DNA of 64,000 bases from Rhodospirillales bacterium (GCA_019634165.1 JAHQVT010000003.1:124001-188000); one strand, 5' to 3'; positions 43,858 through 53,844 are shown, counted from the first letter of the stretch. The notes: generated by a model not told the origin, from the letters alone. Program-made: numbers and translations.

Positions 43858-43922
43858 TGTATTCTCCGCTAATTCCCAAAAGGCTGTCTCACATCCCGTT
43901 CGGGATATTCAACCATAACGAA

Positions 43923-43961
43923 ATCACCGAGTCGCGTCCAGTACGGATACGACCCGGTGAT
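43923..43961 (-). terminator. Large hairpin between mreB and mreC
   Basis: A 39-base imperfect stem-loop: ATCACCG.GTCG arm against CGAC.CGGTGAT with two mismatches and a 5-base loop, 20 bases after the mreB stop. Reading on the minus strand it is followed by a weak U stretch (TTTCGTT). It could be an attenuating terminator or mRNA-end protector giving more mreB than mreCD. Confidence 0.45.
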
Positions 43962-43981
43962 GATATTTAGGCCTGATTATT

Positions 43982-45040
<1,059 letters not shown>

Positions 45041-45204
45041 TTAATAGTAAAATCTTGAATACGAATGTACCAGCTTTGATAGCGTAAGGTTTAAGCCGAT
45101 GCACCAATAATCTGCGCAGGGGATTGAGGAATAATTAAGGCGCACACTTTTCCTGAAATAAGGCGGCAAAAACATGATCAGGAATATGGCCTTGGCGGTT
45201 TAAT

Positions 45205-46140
45205 TCAATTTTGGGTCTTTTTTTCTGTTACATGGCTTTCCAAAAGGAAATTCGTCACCATGGCGACTATTGCGGGACTGCTTTCTATTGAAAGAGCTTT
45301 GCGAGTCGCTTGTTTTTCAATTGTTTCGCTACTTTCGAACAGTTCAAAACGAACAGTCTTTCGGGTGTGTGCAAGATCCGGTGACAGGTCCCGCGCGATC
45401 CGCCATTGGCACCATGCGGGCGGGTTAAACGGATCATTTTTGATCCCGATCAGAAGGCTTGGAGCAAAGTTGTCCATTTCCGACATGCATTGCGGACGCA
45501 AACCAATCATTGCCTTGAACTGCGTTTTTGAATGTTTGGCATGCCCGTGTCGATAAACCGCCAACTGTGCAGCCCCGGCACCATAGCCATAGCCAAAAAT
45601 AGCGATGCGGTTTGGATCAATTCCGTCTTGCAGGGACAAATATTTAAGCGCGCTTAAGGCATCAAACGCCCAATAGGTTAGCCCATGTTTCGGGTTTCCA
45701 AGTGATCCTTCGGTGCAATAAGCCTGTGATGGATGTGCTTGGTTTGGTGAAATCACCAAGACGCCGATACCATCTTTGTTCAGCATCCTAATCCAGACAT
45801 CGGGAAAATGATCATTGCAGTCGGGCAGGGCGACGATTGCCGCATGTCTGGTGGAAGAGGCCTGTGCAGTCTGTGCATTGGACAAAGGAGCGTAATACCG
45901 GGCGGGAATATCGGATTGGAGGCTATTATCGACGATTGGCACGGTCTTGCCTTGTGATGCCAAACGTTTGCGAAGCCCACTTTGTGGGTAAGGTTGGGCG
46001 GGGACGATGACTGATTGTCCCTGATGTGTCAGATCAGTCGCACCGTTAACAGGGCTAACGCCAAGCAAGGTTGCACAAAGCAACAATGCAGCAGTTGTTC
46101 GGCCCAATCGTTTGGTTCCAAAGGCGCCCTGTTTGAGCAT
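45205..46140 (-). CDS. Exported alpha/beta-hydrolase-like protein lacking the nucleophile
   Basis: A 311-residue protein. The ATG at 46140 is chosen because it opens a clear signal peptide (GRTTAALLLCATLLGVSPVNGA); the longer frame to 46383 has no such sense and would run into the leuA gene. The fold resembles dienelactone hydrolase: HAAIVALPDCNDHFPDVW, then NRIAIFGYGYGAGAAQLAVY at the expected elbow. That motif should be GxSxG but reads GYGYG, so the serine or cysteine nucleophile is replaced by glycine. Two Cys pairs may be disulfides. It is probably a non-catalytic binding protein or an enzyme with another mechanism. Function unknown. Confidence 0.65.
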   Translation of the reverse strand: MLKQGAFGTKRLGRTTAALLLCATLLGVSPVNGATDLTHQGQSVIVPAQPYPQSGLRKRLASQGKTVPIVDNSLQSDIPARYYAPLSNAQTAQASSTRHAAIVALPDCNDHFPDVWIRMLNKDGIGVLVISPNQAHPSQAYCTEGSLGNPKHGLTYWAFDALSALKYLSLQDGIDPNRIAIFGYGYGAGAAQLAVYRHGHAKHSKTQFKAMIGLRPQCMSEMDNFAPSLLIGIKNDPFNPPAWCQWRIARDLSPDLAHTRKTVRFELFESSETIEKQATRKALSIESSPAIVAMVTNFLLESHVTEKKTQN

Positions 46141-46249
46141 GTGTAAATCCCTTTCACATGCCGGAAATATAGCACGGTGACGGGCCTTTGAGTATTCACA
46201 GCACTGTGTTGAGAGGGGGCGTCCGCGCCAGATGTGGGGTTTCGCAACG

Positions 46250-46279
46250 AAAAAGGGTGGCGAAATCGCCACCCTTTCG
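46250..46279 (-). terminator. Rho-independent terminator after leuA
   Basis: On the minus strand, AAAGGGTGGCGA pairs with TCGCCACCCTTT (12 bp, 2-base loop) and runs into TTTCG; 25 bases past the leuA stop. Confidence 0.85.
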
Positions 46280-46304
46280 AAAGTCGTCTTTGCAAGAAAG
46301 TCGG

Positions 46305-47855
46305 TTAAGATGCCATGGCATCCGGTGCGGTTTTCTTGCTTTTCTCGATCAGTTTGTTCACCGCAGTAACATAGGCCATGCAAGATGCGACAACCGTGTC
46401 GGTGTCTGATGCATTGCCAACAACAGTGCGATCTTCGCCGTCAAGTTTGACGGTGACCGTACCTTGGGCATCGGTGCCTTCGGTCACGGCATGGACCTGA
46501 TAAAGTTTCAGGCGCCAGTCATGCGGATAGATTTCCTTGATCGCATTAAAGGTTGCGTCAATCGGGCCATCGCCGGTGGTTTTGGCCGTACGGACCTCGC
46601 CATCAACGCTCAGTTCCAGTTCGGCTGTCTGTGGGCCTTTTGAGCCACATGTGACGGTCAGGCCAACGAACTTGATATGTTCATTGTCACGCATGCCGTC
46701 ATCGACCAGTGCGACGATATCGTCGTCATAGACTTCTTTCTTCTTGTCGGCCAAATCCTTGAAGCGGGCGAAGGCATCCTGAATGGTGTTGTCGCCCAAA
46801 TCGGCAAAGCCCAGTTCTTTCAGCTTCTCGCGGAAGGCATGGCGCCCGGAATGTTTGCCCATGACCAGACTTGATTTGTTCAGGCCAATGGATTCCGGTT
46901 TCATGATTTCATAGGTTTCGGAGTTTTTCAGGAAGCCATCCTGATGGATGCCGCTTTCATGGGCGAATGCGTTGGCACCAACGATTGCCTTGTTCGGTTG
47001 AACAACAAAACCAGAAACAGCAGAAACCAGACGCGATGCATTCATGATCTTGGTCGTGTCAATGCCGGTTGTGAATGGGAAGGCATCGTTACGGGTGTTG
47101 ATCGCCATGACGATTTCTTCGAGTGCTGCGTTACCTGCACGTTCGCCCAGGCCATTGATCGTGCATTCGATTTGGCGTGCACCGGCATTCACCGCCGAGA
47201 TCGAGTTGGCAACAGCCATGCCCAAATCATTGTGGCAGTGCACCGACAGGATTGCTTTGTCGATGTTTGGCACACGGTTAAACAGCATGGTCATCAGATC
47301 AGCATATTCGGTCGGTGTGGTGTAGCCCACCGTGTCGGGGATGTTGATCGTGGTTGCACCGGCATTGATTGCCGCTTCAACGCAGCGGCACAGGAAATCA
47401 TGTTCGGTGCGCGAACCGTCTTCTGCCGACCATTCAACATCGTCGGTGAATTTGCGTGCCAGCGTGACACTTTCAATCACCTTTTCCAGAACGCGTTCTG
47501 GTTCCATCTGCAATTTGTATTTCATATGCAGGGGGCTTGTAGAAATGAAGGTGTGAATACGCTTGTTTTCAGCGGGTTCCAATGCCTCGGCCGCACGTTC
47601 AATGTCGCCCTTGGCCGCACGGGCCAATGAACAAATAGTCGGGCCGGTTATCTGTTTGGCGATTTCGTTGACGGACTGGAAGTCGCCGTTCGATGCAATG
47701 GCAAAGCCTGCTTCGATAACATCAACCTTCAATTCCGCCAGTGCGTGCGCCACGCGCAGCTTTTCATCAAGCGTCATCGATGCACCGGGGGACTGTTCCC
47801 CATCACGCAGGGTGGTGTCGAAAATGATGACGCGATTGTCGTTTGCACTAGCCAT
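46305..47855 (-). CDS. leuA: 2-isopropylmalate synthase
   Basis: First committed enzyme of leucine biosynthesis: condenses acetyl-CoA with 2-oxoisovalerate. 516 residues with the full bacterial architecture. The TIM-barrel catalytic domain has [16 protein letters not shown] and [20 protein letters not shown] (metal-binding HxH). The C-terminal LeuA dimer/allosteric domain (about 390-505) has [19 protein letters not shown] and [20 protein letters not shown] and binds leucine for feedback inhibition. CAGGAAA provides the ribosome site. A leucine-rich leader peptide lies upstream, implying attenuation as a second layer of control by leucine. Confidence 0.97.
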   Translation of the reverse strand: MASANDNRVIIFDTTLRDGEQSPGASMTLDEKLRVAHALAELKVDVIEAGFAIASNGDFQSVNEIAKQITGPTICSLARAAKGDIERAAEALEPAENKRIHTFISTSPLHMKYKLQMEPERVLEKVIESVTLARKFTDDVEWSAEDGSRTEHDFLCRCVEAAINAGATTINIPDTVGYTTPTEYADLMTMLFNRVPNIDKAILSVHCHNDLGMAVANSISAVNAGARQIECTINGLGERAGNAALEEIVMAINTRNDAFPFTTGIDTTKIMNASRLVSAVSGFVVQPNKAIVGANAFAHESGIHQDGFLKNSETYEIMKPESIGLNKSSLVMGKHSGRHAFREKLKELGFADLGDNTIQDAFARFKDLADKKKEVYDDDIVALVDDGMRDNEHIKFVGLTVTCGSKGPQTAELELSVDGEVRTAKTTGDGPIDATFNAIKEIYPHDWRLKLYQVHAVTEGTDAQGTVTVKLDGEDRTVVGNASDTDTVVASCMAYVTAVNKLIEKSKKTAPDAMAS

Positions 47856-47873
47856 TGTCTTGTTTCCTGATCA

Positions 47874-47890
47874 AACGGGCGTTGCCCGGT
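47874..47890 (-). promoter_or_regulatory. Candidate attenuator / SD-proximal hairpin of leuA
   Basis: On the minus strand CGGGC-AAC-GCCCG is followed by TTT, immediately before the CAGGAAA ribosome site of leuA. The stem is only 5 bp and the U tract short, so it may act as a weak terminator or as an SD-occluding hairpin. The 143-base leader-to-leuA stretch also has GACGGCCCGC, which could pair alternatively. Confidence 0.35.
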
Positions 47891-47998
47891 ATGTAATTTC
47901 TGTCTGGAAGGAGTGCGGGCCGTCTGGCGCGACTTTTTCCCCTGAGTTGCGGTAAGTGGATCAACTGTTGTGTTTGTAATCCGAACCGGCGTTTTTAC

Positions 47999-48145
47999 TC
48001 AGGGGCGGGTAAGTCGTAGCGAGCCTAGGGCTGCGAGACCAAGGAGACCGAGAAGTAGGTTTAGAGCAGACAGCACAAATGCGCCCGGAGCTTTTGCTTC
48101 GGCGCGATCGGCATATGCAGCAATGTTGCAAATGTCTGCGGTCAT
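47999..48145 (-). CDS. leuL: leuA leader peptide (leucine-rich)
   Basis: A 48-codon frame beginning ATG ACC GCA and ending CGC CCC TGA, upstream of leuA on the same strand. The C-terminal half reads LSALNLLLGLLGLAALGSL then RLTRP: 11 leucines within 21 residues, using CTA four times along with CTT and CTC. Two in-frame TGA codons just upstream fix the start. A promoter-like pair lies about 50 bases upstream. The position, leucine density and the 143-base spacer to leuA are what a ribosome-mediated leucine attenuator requires. No clear Shine-Dalgarno is visible (GAAGAC at best). The protein itself is probably functionless beyond translation sensing. Confidence 0.7.
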   Translation of the reverse strand: MTADICNIAAYADRAEAKAPGAFVLSALNLLLGLLGLAALGSLRLTRP

Positions 48146-48195
48146 CGGTCTTCATCAATTGGCTTCGAATGCCAGACACTGCTGGCGACGTCCCC

Positions 48196-48224
48196 AATTT
48201 CGTTGGACCGCCCGCCGAGGTCAA
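48196..48224 (-). promoter_or_regulatory. Candidate promoter of leuL-leuA
   Basis: Minus strand: TTGACC (48224-48219), 17-base spacer, GAAATT (48201-48196). The predicted start near 48188 gives a ~43-base leader to the leuL ATG. The -10 is weak. Confidence 0.4.
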
Positions 48225-48503
48225 GTAATTTTTGTACTTTTTGGTGTCTTTTTTGGGTGGAATTTAGCGAGGTGGCTTTTCGGATATCGTCGGATCGCTT
48301 GTTTTTGAGGTGCTTGAGGCAAATCACCTGTGCGTTTTGTATCCTGAAAGCATCGTTGTGTTCCGATCATTCCAAAGAGGAGGCAGTTAAAAAAGGTGCT
48401 GGTCGGAAATTCGGTTATCAGGTAGTGATTTTGCCTCTGACAAATTCCATGCCCCACAAATGGCTGTCAGGATCGCGTGCACCCAACGTCACAGGAATAT
48501 TTC

Positions 48504-49127
48504 ATGGTCAGTTTATCATTGATCGGGGCTTTCATCCCGACGGCCTTTTTTGTCTCAATCACGCCGGGCATGTGCATGACCTTGGCGCTGACCCTTGGCA
48601 TGACCATCGGGCTTCGCCGCACGCTTTGGATGATGTTGGGTGAACTTGTTGGTGTGGGGATTGTGGTTGTTGCATCTGCCCTTGGTGTTGCGGCTGTGAT
48701 GTTGCAGTACCCACAGGTGTTTGCCGTCTTCAAATATATTGGCGGTGCTTATTTGGCATGGCTTGGCATTCAATTATGGCGTTCGCGCGGGCGCATGGCA
48801 ATTTCGTCCGAAGTCGAAGGGGCAAAGACGGCAACCGCAGTCGGTTTGATGACGCAAGGGTTTGTAACTGCAATTGCCAATCCAAAAGGCTGGGCCTTTA
48901 TGATTTCGCTGCTACCACCCTTCATCAGTTTGGAACACGCAATCGCACCACAGCTTTCCGTTTTGGTGGCGATCATTCTTGTGACGGAACTGATCTGCAT
49001 GACGCTTTATGCAACCGGTGGGCGCTCATTGCGCCGGTTCTTGGAGAAAAGCGGCAATGTCCGCATTTTGAACAGAGTTGCCGGAACGTTGATGATTGGG
49101 GTTGGTGTCTGGTTGGCGACAAGCTGA
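48504..49127 (+). CDS. LysE/RhtB family amino-acid exporter
   Basis: A 207-residue inner-membrane protein with five to six helices. SLIGAFIPTAFFVSITPGMCM is the LysE N-terminal motif (TPGP-like, here TPGM), and FKYIGGAYLAWLGIQLWRSR and FVTAIANPKGWAFMISLLPP are the family's most conserved segments. It probably exports an amino acid or related metabolite by proton antiport. The ATG at 48504 has AGGA 7 bases upstream; the frame extends to 48477 but without a ribosome site. It diverges from leuA/leuL. Confidence 0.92.
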   Translation: MVSLSLIGAFIPTAFFVSITPGMCMTLALTLGMTIGLRRTLWMMLGELVGVGIVVVASALGVAAVMLQYPQVFAVFKYIGGAYLAWLGIQLWRSRGRMAISSEVEGAKTATAVGLMTQGFVTAIANPKGWAFMISLLPPFISLEHAIAPQLSVLVAIILVTELICMTLYATGGRSLRRFLEKSGNVRILNRVAGTLMIGVGVWLATS

Positions 49128-49259
49128 TTTCACCATTCCAAAACGCAGAATGCAGCCGTCGTTATATCAATAAGTCGTTATTTTATGGTGCCTTAATGTT
49201 TGTTTTGTCGCCATGCAGTAACTATATGTAACGGATCAATTATTGCAGGATGATCGACG

Positions 49260-49583
49260 ATGCGTGAGTTGCGCTGCATTGTGTTTGAAGATGGCGAACT
49301 GATTAAGGCAATCATTGCTCATGGGCAGCGCACAGGCAAAACGATGCCGTTGGGCCAAATCAGCAGTTTTGAAATAGAAAGAACGCCTGAAGTCGTCGCA
49401 CGGATGGTGATCACCTCGGACGCAGGACAAAAGGCGACCGTACCGACATCCGGTGCGGAGTTGGCCGCCGCGATGATTGCTTATTGCATTGATCGAAGGG
49501 TGCCTGTGCCGGCCCATGCGGCCAAGTCAATCACAGTCATTGACGGACATGTCGCATTGAAGGTCACCATGCGCCCGGATTAA
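49260..49583 (+). CDS. Hypothetical protein
   Basis: A 107-residue soluble protein I do not recognise. It opens MRELRCIVFEDGELIKAII with predicted alternating strands and helices, has a central IERTPEVVARMVITSD, and ends with a strand pair (SITVIDGHVALKVTMRPD). No signal peptide, membrane helix or cysteine motif is seen. Codon use matches its neighbours. It is 132 bases after LysE on the same strand and is followed by a strong bidirectional terminator. Confidence 0.65.
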   Translation: MRELRCIVFEDGELIKAIIAHGQRTGKTMPLGQISSFEIERTPEVVARMVITSDAGQKATVPTSGAELAAAMIAYCIDRRVPVPAHAAKSITVIDGHVALKVTMRPD

Positions 49584-49630
49584 CAGCCGATTGCATCATT
49601 CTGAAAACGTCCATCGAACAAGTACCTGAT

Positions 49631-49672
49631 ACACCAAAGGCGCGGTCAATGTTCCGCGCCTTTGGTATTTTG
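49631..49672. terminator. Bidirectional terminator
   Basis: A perfect 13-bp stem, ACCAAAGGCGCGG / CCGCGCCTTTGGT, with an 8-base loop and ATTTTG after it; between two convergent genes. Confidence 0.8.
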
Positions 49673-49694
49673 TCGGGATTGCAAATGCTGCGAG

Positions 49695-50729
49695 TTACCA
49701 CTGCATCATTTTGCCCTTAAGCGCGCCCATGCGGTCATCTTCGTTTTTGAAGTTCTGACCCGATGCAATGCCGTCTTGCATCTTGGTCATAAGCAACCAT
49801 TGCTTAACCTTCATAAAGCGCGGAGCAAGGAACTGATAGGTGTCTTTGACCAGTCTTACGGCTTTGGGGCCACGCTCAAGCTCAAGTTCTTCCCACTCAT
49901 CGATCAGCGGTTCCCAAGCTTTCAAGCGTTTATAAAGATCGTCACGCTTGCTACGGATATATTGGCGCTGTGAAGTGAAATTGCGCAACACGGACATGAT
50001 TTCGCCGGTGTTTGCGTCAAGTTCATCAAAGGTCGTTTCAAATTTTTTCTTGGCATCATCAAGCAGGCGAATGGATTGCGTGACGGTTTCCAGGACGCCC
50101 TTTTCATGGGCGTAAATCCGACGCAGTTCCTGTAGCTTGCGGTCAACCATCAGGATGTTGCGATATTTGACGCGAAGCGTTTCAATATAGGACAACTCAT
50201 TGGCAACCTGATGCACAAGGTTGACCACTTCTTCGCGGTTGCCTTTGCCAATGCCAAGTTTCTCCGCGACCTCATCGAAGGCCTGGTTGATCTTTTTCTT
50301 GGTGTTTGGGTCGTCAGCGATCTGCATCAGTTGGTCAGGGTCGGTAATAAGTTCTTCGCTCCCCGACATCCAGGTTACCAATTGCATGGTAATACGGTTA
50401 TACGCGATCACCTGATGTTCTTCTTTTACTTCCCAAGACGCTTCACCCGTTAGCACTTCAAGAGGCAGGTCGTCGCCAGGTCGCAAGATATTAATGAAAT
50501 TAAGAGCCTTGTCGATCAGGGTAATAAGATCCCCATCCTTGGATGCAGGATCAATGCTGAATTCTCGGCAGATGGCAAGAAGTGGCAAAGACACGATTGA
50601 GCCTTCTGCCATTTTAAGGACAAAAAGAGCTTCGTCTGAAATATCAGACTTTTGAAAATGGCATTCTTCGAACGTTTTGAAAATCTTGTGTTCAAGCTCG
50701 ATCTTGCGTTCGGTTTTAGGTGTCGTCAT
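49695..50729 (-). CDS. Hypothetical coiled-coil protein
   Basis: A 344-residue soluble protein, strongly helical and charged. The first 130 residues look globular (SDEALFVLKMAEGSIVSLPL; LRPGDDLPLEVLTGEASWEV). The middle third (about 185-280) is a likely coiled coil (IETLRVKYRNILMVDRKLQE; YAHEKGVLETVTQSIRLLDD). No signal peptide, TM helix or enzymatic motif is evident. I recognise no family. It stands alone, convergent with the small hypothetical gene and 209 bases from the diguanylate cyclase upstream on the same strand. Confidence 0.7.
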   Translation of the reverse strand: MTTPKTERKIELEHKIFKTFEECHFQKSDISDEALFVLKMAEGSIVSLPLLAICREFSIDPASKDGDLITLIDKALNFINILRPGDDLPLEVLTGEASWEVKEEHQVIAYNRITMQLVTWMSGSEELITDPDQLMQIADDPNTKKKINQAFDEVAEKLGIGKGNREEVVNLVHQVANELSYIETLRVKYRNILMVDRKLQELRRIYAHEKGVLETVTQSIRLLDDAKKKFETTFDELDANTGEIMSVLRNFTSQRQYIRSKRDDLYKRLKAWEPLIDEWEELELERGPKAVRLVKDTYQFLAPRFMKVKQWLLMTKMQDGIASGQNFKNEDDRMGALKGKMMQW

Positions 50730-50938
50730 ATGGGTGCTCCGCCCTGCAAAGCCTTTGTACTTTTATGTTGTACATCCGAGGTAAGATTGTAAGAGGTTCA
50801 AACCTGTAGATTTTGGCTCGTCAGGACACGTGTGTTTGCTCGATGTCTTTTTCTAGTTTCAATATTGTTGTTGCTGTCTCTTTTATCAGAGATTTGGTGG
50901 TTTATTTCTTAATTTTTGCAGATCCGGGCTTTCGTCGG

Positions 50939-51964
50939 CTACTGCACAATACAGGCATTTCTACCTTCCTGCTTCGCTAAATATAGGGCCTGATCAGCAC
51001 GGTCAACGAACTCAAGTATATTTTCCCCTAGATGGTAAGCGGTCAATCCAATTGAAACCGTTAACTTACCAAAATCTTTGCCGGTTTTTTTATTTATAAT
51101 GCGTTGATTAGCAACATTTTCGCGTAATTTGTTCGCCAGTTTTTCTGCATTTTCCTTGGCGGTGTCAGGCAAAATGACTGCGAATTCTTCGCCGCCATAC
51201 CGGGCAACTGTGTCTGCGCCCTTGGTTGAGCTGACGAGCACCCGTGCCACGGCCTTTAGAACACCGTCACCCGCACGATGGCCGAAATTGTCGTTAAAAT
51301 CTTTAAAGTGATCAATGTCGATCATTAACAAGGACAATGGCGCACCAGATTCCATGGTTGTGGTCACCGCGTCACGCAGGGACGTGTCAAAGTTCTTGCG
51401 ATTGGCTATTCCGGTCAGGGTGTCTGTCATGGCGTCACGGCGGACCATTTCAAGCTCGGTCCGGACCCGGCGCACTTCACTGTGGTATTCCTCAAGATTG
51501 CCATTGAAATCACCATAGCAGCCGCGCGCCTTGTTTGAGGTGTCAGAAAGGCTGCGGCTTACAGTGCGGGCATCTTCAAGGGTAATGTCATCTAAGAGAA
51601 GCCGTTGGGAGGCCGTATCAAATTCGGTGCAAAACTGTTCTGTGTCGCGCATCACCGAATGAACGGCTTCTTCCACGCGCTCAACTGCGGCCTGAAGTCC
51701 TTCGACACCTTGATTAAGGTGCTGCTGCATCGCATGCGTGCCGAGATACTTGTGATAAATCCGAAAGACGGTTTCTTCATCAAGTTCCTGGGTGTTGCGA
51801 ATAAGGACTTTGATAAGCTGGCTTAATTCCGGGACTTCATTTGTAAGATAGCTATAGAACACATGATAAACCTGTGGCGTTGGCTGCAGGTTGAGTTCAT
51901 TGATGAGCGCCATAACGTTATGTGCAACATCACGCGGGTTTGCGATCTTGGTTGTCGCTGTCAC
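50939..51964 (-). CDS. Soluble diguanylate cyclase
   Basis: A 341-residue cytosolic protein. The N-terminal ~165 residues are all helical (VAHNVMALINELNLQPTPQV; EGLQAAVERVEEAVHSVMRD), a pattern seen in the TipF/PleD-like alphaproteobacterial group where an N-terminal helical domain precedes GGDEF. The catalytic domain has DTLTGIANRKNFD, LLMIDIDHFKDFND and ARYGGEEFAVILP, so the active site is intact. It should make c-di-GMP. No receiver, PAS or TM domain is recognised. It diverges from a periplasmic binding-like protein, 300 bases away. Confidence 0.92.
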   Translation of the reverse strand: MTATTKIANPRDVAHNVMALINELNLQPTPQVYHVFYSYLTNEVPELSQLIKVLIRNTQELDEETVFRIYHKYLGTHAMQQHLNQGVEGLQAAVERVEEAVHSVMRDTEQFCTEFDTASQRLLLDDITLEDARTVSRSLSDTSNKARGCYGDFNGNLEEYHSEVRRVRTELEMVRRDAMTDTLTGIANRKNFDTSLRDAVTTTMESGAPLSLLMIDIDHFKDFNDNFGHRAGDGVLKAVARVLVSSTKGADTVARYGGEEFAVILPDTAKENAEKLANKLRENVANQRIINKKTGKDFGKLTVSIGLTAYHLGENILEFVDRADQALYLAKQEGRNACIVQ

Positions 51965-52270
51965 TACCTAAATTCCGATCCGAAAGTCTTTCCCATTCGA
52001 TTATCGCGTCTCGTTTCTAATTCTTACATCTTATGATCTGATGCTGTTATGTCGCTGATGTGCATATTCACATGTACGCGTTTTGTAATCTTTTACCCAT
52101 CATCGTTCCAATGGTAGGCAGTTGTCACGTGAAACTGTTTGCCGAAAAATGACAAAATCAGACATTTCACAAGCCGGCGGTTAAGGGGCGCAAAAGAACT
52201 GCTTGTTGAACAGATTGTCCAAAGGCGCCCACGCCGCGTTAATAGAATCACCGCCATTAGGATCATGTGT

Positions 52271-53047
52271 ATGAAGCGTTTACAACAGTACTATAGGCGC
52301 ACCGTGATTGCGGTAACTGCCGGTTTGTTGTGGCCAGCTCTTTTCGAATGCGCAATTGCCGAAGAATTACCAAAACCATATCTGGAGACGGGCACAGTAA
52401 AAGTTGGCAACGTTGCGTCGGTTACATCCGAATGGCGTGCAACCCTGACGCAGCAGCAACGGAATTTCTATGAAGCTCTACTTTACGCACCAGGCATTGA
52501 ATGGAACGACGGTCTACCGTTTGACCGGTTGGTGGGCTTGTTCGAAAGCCGCGAACTCGATTGTATGGTGGCAGAGACATTTCGGATACGGCCGGGCGTG
52601 GCTTTTTCGGAAAATAGCATTCTTTTTGAAATGGTCATCTTTGGGCGACGTGGCGACAATCTTCTTGCGAAAAACACCTTGACTGTTGGCTATCCTGCGA
52701 CGCTTCCACAATTTGAAATGCCGTTTTCCCAGCCAATCGAATGGTACGGTTTAAAGACCCTTAAGCAGGGTGGGGAGTTACTGAAAATTGGTCGTATTGA
52801 TGCCATGGTTGCGCATTCCGGGCTGTTTGATGGTGATCGGGCCATTGATCGAATGCCGTTTCCACCAGTACATGCGGTTGAACTGAATTTGCAGTGCCAT
52901 GATACGCCAAGGGCACGGGCGTTCCTTTCAACCTTTGATGCGCGTCTGGATCGGGAACGTGACGATGGAATAAGGACAGAAGGGTCGTCTTCTTTTGAAG
53001 TGTCGATGCGACCACTGACAACCGATATTGTCATGAACGAACTGTAA
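52271..53047 (+). CDS. Periplasmic solute-binding-like protein
   Basis: A 258-residue exported protein. ATG 52271 has AGGA 8 bases upstream and opens a signal peptide (RRTVIAVTAGLLWPALFECA); a longer frame to 52139 is unlikely. The mature part has FESRELDCMVAETFRIRPGV, LTVGYPATLPQFEMPF and LLKIGRIDAMVAHSGLFDGD, which resembles the two-lobed type 3 solute-binding fold (mucosal amino-acid-type), where a first-lobe region and IGRIDAMV-like helix recur. No transporter genes accompany it. It may be a sensory binding protein or an orphan. Confidence in family is moderate. Confidence 0.6.
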   Translation: MKRLQQYYRRTVIAVTAGLLWPALFECAIAEELPKPYLETGTVKVGNVASVTSEWRATLTQQQRNFYEALLYAPGIEWNDGLPFDRLVGLFESRELDCMVAETFRIRPGVAFSENSILFEMVIFGRRGDNLLAKNTLTVGYPATLPQFEMPFSQPIEWYGLKTLKQGGELLKIGRIDAMVAHSGLFDGDRAIDRMPFPPVHAVELNLQCHDTPRARAFLSTFDARLDRERDDGIRTEGSSSFEVSMRPLTTDIVMNEL

Positions 53048-53603
53048 TCCCGGCGTTGATACGATGTCTTTTGGCTTGGGACTTATGCGGTTTTGCGTTG
53101 AAATTCCCCTTGATGGAGCCTGTGCCAAAGGCATCTTGTTCTTTTCAAAGGGCATTTTATCTTTGACCATCGCCAGATTTTGGCACTCGACCAAATAGAC
53201 CGTGTTTTGGATCGCTTACCAATCCTGTTTGAAAACAAAACCGGGTCTGTGTCCCCTCAGAACGCTGGATGTCCCCCCAAATTTGCTGCGAACAGAACCC
53301 TTGCGGGAATTCATTTGGCTGTTCATTTCATCTAGGGGTGTGTTGGGTTTTAAACATTTACTGCCCACAATATCCAAAGGTATGGCAGAGAATGTTTGAG
53401 GGTGAAAAAAGAACTTCATACATGAATCCATTGCACTAAGCCGAAAATTCGGTAATTATTGAAACGATGCGGTGCATCTTTCGGGTGCGTGATTGCTTTA
53501 AGGTTGATGGTGGTCATGCTCTTTACAGGTGTAAAGCAGGGACGATTTTCTTGCATCTCCTCGAAGGGGAAATGCGCTTACTAAACTAAGGACGACTACG
53601 GAT
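53048..53603. other. 556-bp region without a recognisable gene; cspA 5' leader
   Basis: The open frames (for example a 65-codon one at 53202-53399) lack ribosome sites and protein-like composition. The 3' part contains several short hairpins: CCGAAAATTCGG (53443-53454) and GCTCTTTACA/TGTAAAGC (near 53518-53537), and ends TAAGGA about 14 bases before the cspA ATG. A long structured leader is usual for cold-shock genes. An sRNA cannot be excluded. Confidence 0.4.
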
Positions 53604-53810
53604 ATGGCTACCGGAACGGTTAAGTGGTTTAATGCGACCAAGGGTTATGGCTTCATCACCCCTGACGAAGGCGGCAAAGATGCATTCGTGCATATCACCG
53701 CTGTTCAGCGTGCTGGTCTGCAGGGACTTGATGAGGGTCAGAAGGTTCAATTCGAGCTGATTGAAGGTCGTAACGGCCGCATGTCGGCAGAAGAACTCTC
53801 CATCATGTAA
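53604..53810 (+). CDS. cspA: Cold-shock protein (CspA family)
   Basis: A 68-residue single cold-shock domain. [20 protein letters not shown] contains RNP1 (KGYGFIT) and [11 protein letters not shown] contains RNP2 (AFVHI). The protein binds single-stranded RNA or DNA and melts structure. At 68 residues it is the normal family length. It follows a long structured 5' region typical of cold-regulated members and is followed by a hairpin terminator. Which paralogue of the genome's Csp set it is cannot be told. Confidence 0.95.
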   Translation: MATGTVKWFNATKGYGFITPDEGGKDAFVHITAVQRAGLQGLDEGQKVQFELIEGRNGRMSAEELSIM

Positions 53811-53844
53811 TTGATTTTGGATTGCAGCTTTTGCTGACAACCGT

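Noticed and set aside
46141..46383. Upstream extension of the exported hydrolase-like protein
   Set aside because: It would overlap leuA and its terminator and hide an obvious signal peptide at 46140.
46944..47630. 228-codon plus-strand frame opposite leuA
   Set aside because: Cysteine- and arginine-rich antisense shadow of LeuA.
53202..53399. 65-codon plus-strand frame in the gap before cspA
   Set aside because: No ribosome site, no composition or domain support; probably chance.
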